This document shows positions 63,841 through 64,000 of a stretch of DNA of 64,000 bases, in pieces. The notes under the pieces were generated by a model. The model was not told where the DNA came from and did not search any database. It saw only the letters and a list, made by a program, of their open reading frames with translations. The translations under genes were made by a program, and so were the position numbers. How positions within the stretch are numbered: position 1 is the first letter of the stretch; the number at the start of each line of letters is the position of its first letter. Origin of the DNA: Acanthosepion pharaonis (lineage: Eukaryota > Mollusca > Cephalopoda > Sepiida > Sepiidae); NCBI GenBank assembly GCA_903632075.3, contig CAHIKZ030005642.1, forward strand, positions 946,001-1,010,000, read 5' to 3'.

Positions 63841-64000
63841 ATCTATTTTTATGTTTCAACTTCTTTCGGTTTTCCTTGAATGTTCTCAAAATATTTTAAT
63901 CTCTCTCTTCTGTTTGTCTATCCGTTCGTTCATAGTAGCAAAAAATTACTAGTGAAAAGTTACTAAAACACTTACAACTGAATGATGGCTCATTCATAAA

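Overview
This window looks like intergenic DNA from a large, AT-rich, repeat-dense animal genome. A cephalopod mollusc (octopus-like) is my best guess. That rests on the mix of repeats (very many long (TA)n tracts, tRNA- and 5S-rRNA-derived SINEs, Penelope-like elements, jockey- and RTE-type LINEs, Tc1/mariner-type transposons) and not on any recognised host gene. I see no intact host gene. The only host-like coding trace is a short degraded stretch near 49.5-49.64 kb that resembles the N-terminus of eIF4B, and I am unsure of it. Every recognisable protein is a broken transposon protein, and the longest open frames without a family are low-complexity artefacts or antisense to repeats.

Layout. 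0-10 kb: low-complexity AT DNA, a 3-unit tandem repeat, LINE fragments, a piggyBac-type MITE (4.0-4.26 kb) flanked by TTAA, a SINE with three tandem 5S-rRNA/tRNA heads (4.8-5.37 kb), a jockey-like and another LINE remnant, and three small tRNA-headed elements with hammerhead-like motifs (9.1-10.35 kb). 10-24 kb: a Tigger-type remnant, a widespread repeat-associated ORF, GC-rich SINE units, five jockey fragments, two back-to-back foldback elements (17.35-17.9 kb) and a LINE tail (23.3-24 kb). 24-34 kb: 5S SINE, GATA repeat, several foldbacks, a Tc1 pseudogene, an almost complete Tc1-type transposon with inner and outer terminal repeats (28.35-29.85 kb) and the longest LINE (30.8-32.9 kb, RTE-like). 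34-45 kb: internally deleted mariner, Penelope-like element (PLE) 3' ends with GIY-YIG endonuclease (35 kb plus, 41 kb minus), PLE 5' fragments, foldbacks with ribozyme-like cores, and two transposases of the Tc1/mariner superfamily. 45-64 kb: SINEs, microsatellites, a Mutator-like element with long terminal repeats (50.98-51.66 kb), Tc1 remnants, a 184-bp pogo-type MITE (58.87 kb), and at the end two TIR elements, one enclosing a tRNA-like sequence and one carrying a ribozyme-like core.

The most interesting theme is a set of small hairpin (foldback) elements, usually next to (TA)n tracts. Several independent families carry a hammerhead-ribozyme-like core (CUGANGA, helix, GAAA, helix, NUH) whose flanking stem I pairs even though its sequence differs between families (AUGUC/GACAU, AUCGC/GCGAU, AUCAC/GUGAU, AUCU/AGAU, UCAC/GUGA). 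Many are followed by a shared GCTCT...GAGCACT box, and some lie beside PLE coding fragments. Hammerhead ribozymes are known from PLEs and from small non-autonomous 'retrozymes'. Here they appear as inverted pairs and inside tRNA-headed elements, which would be worth testing. A second theme is a family in which a tRNA-like Pol III head sits between long terminal inverted repeats (42.05-42.33 and 62.8-63.08 kb).
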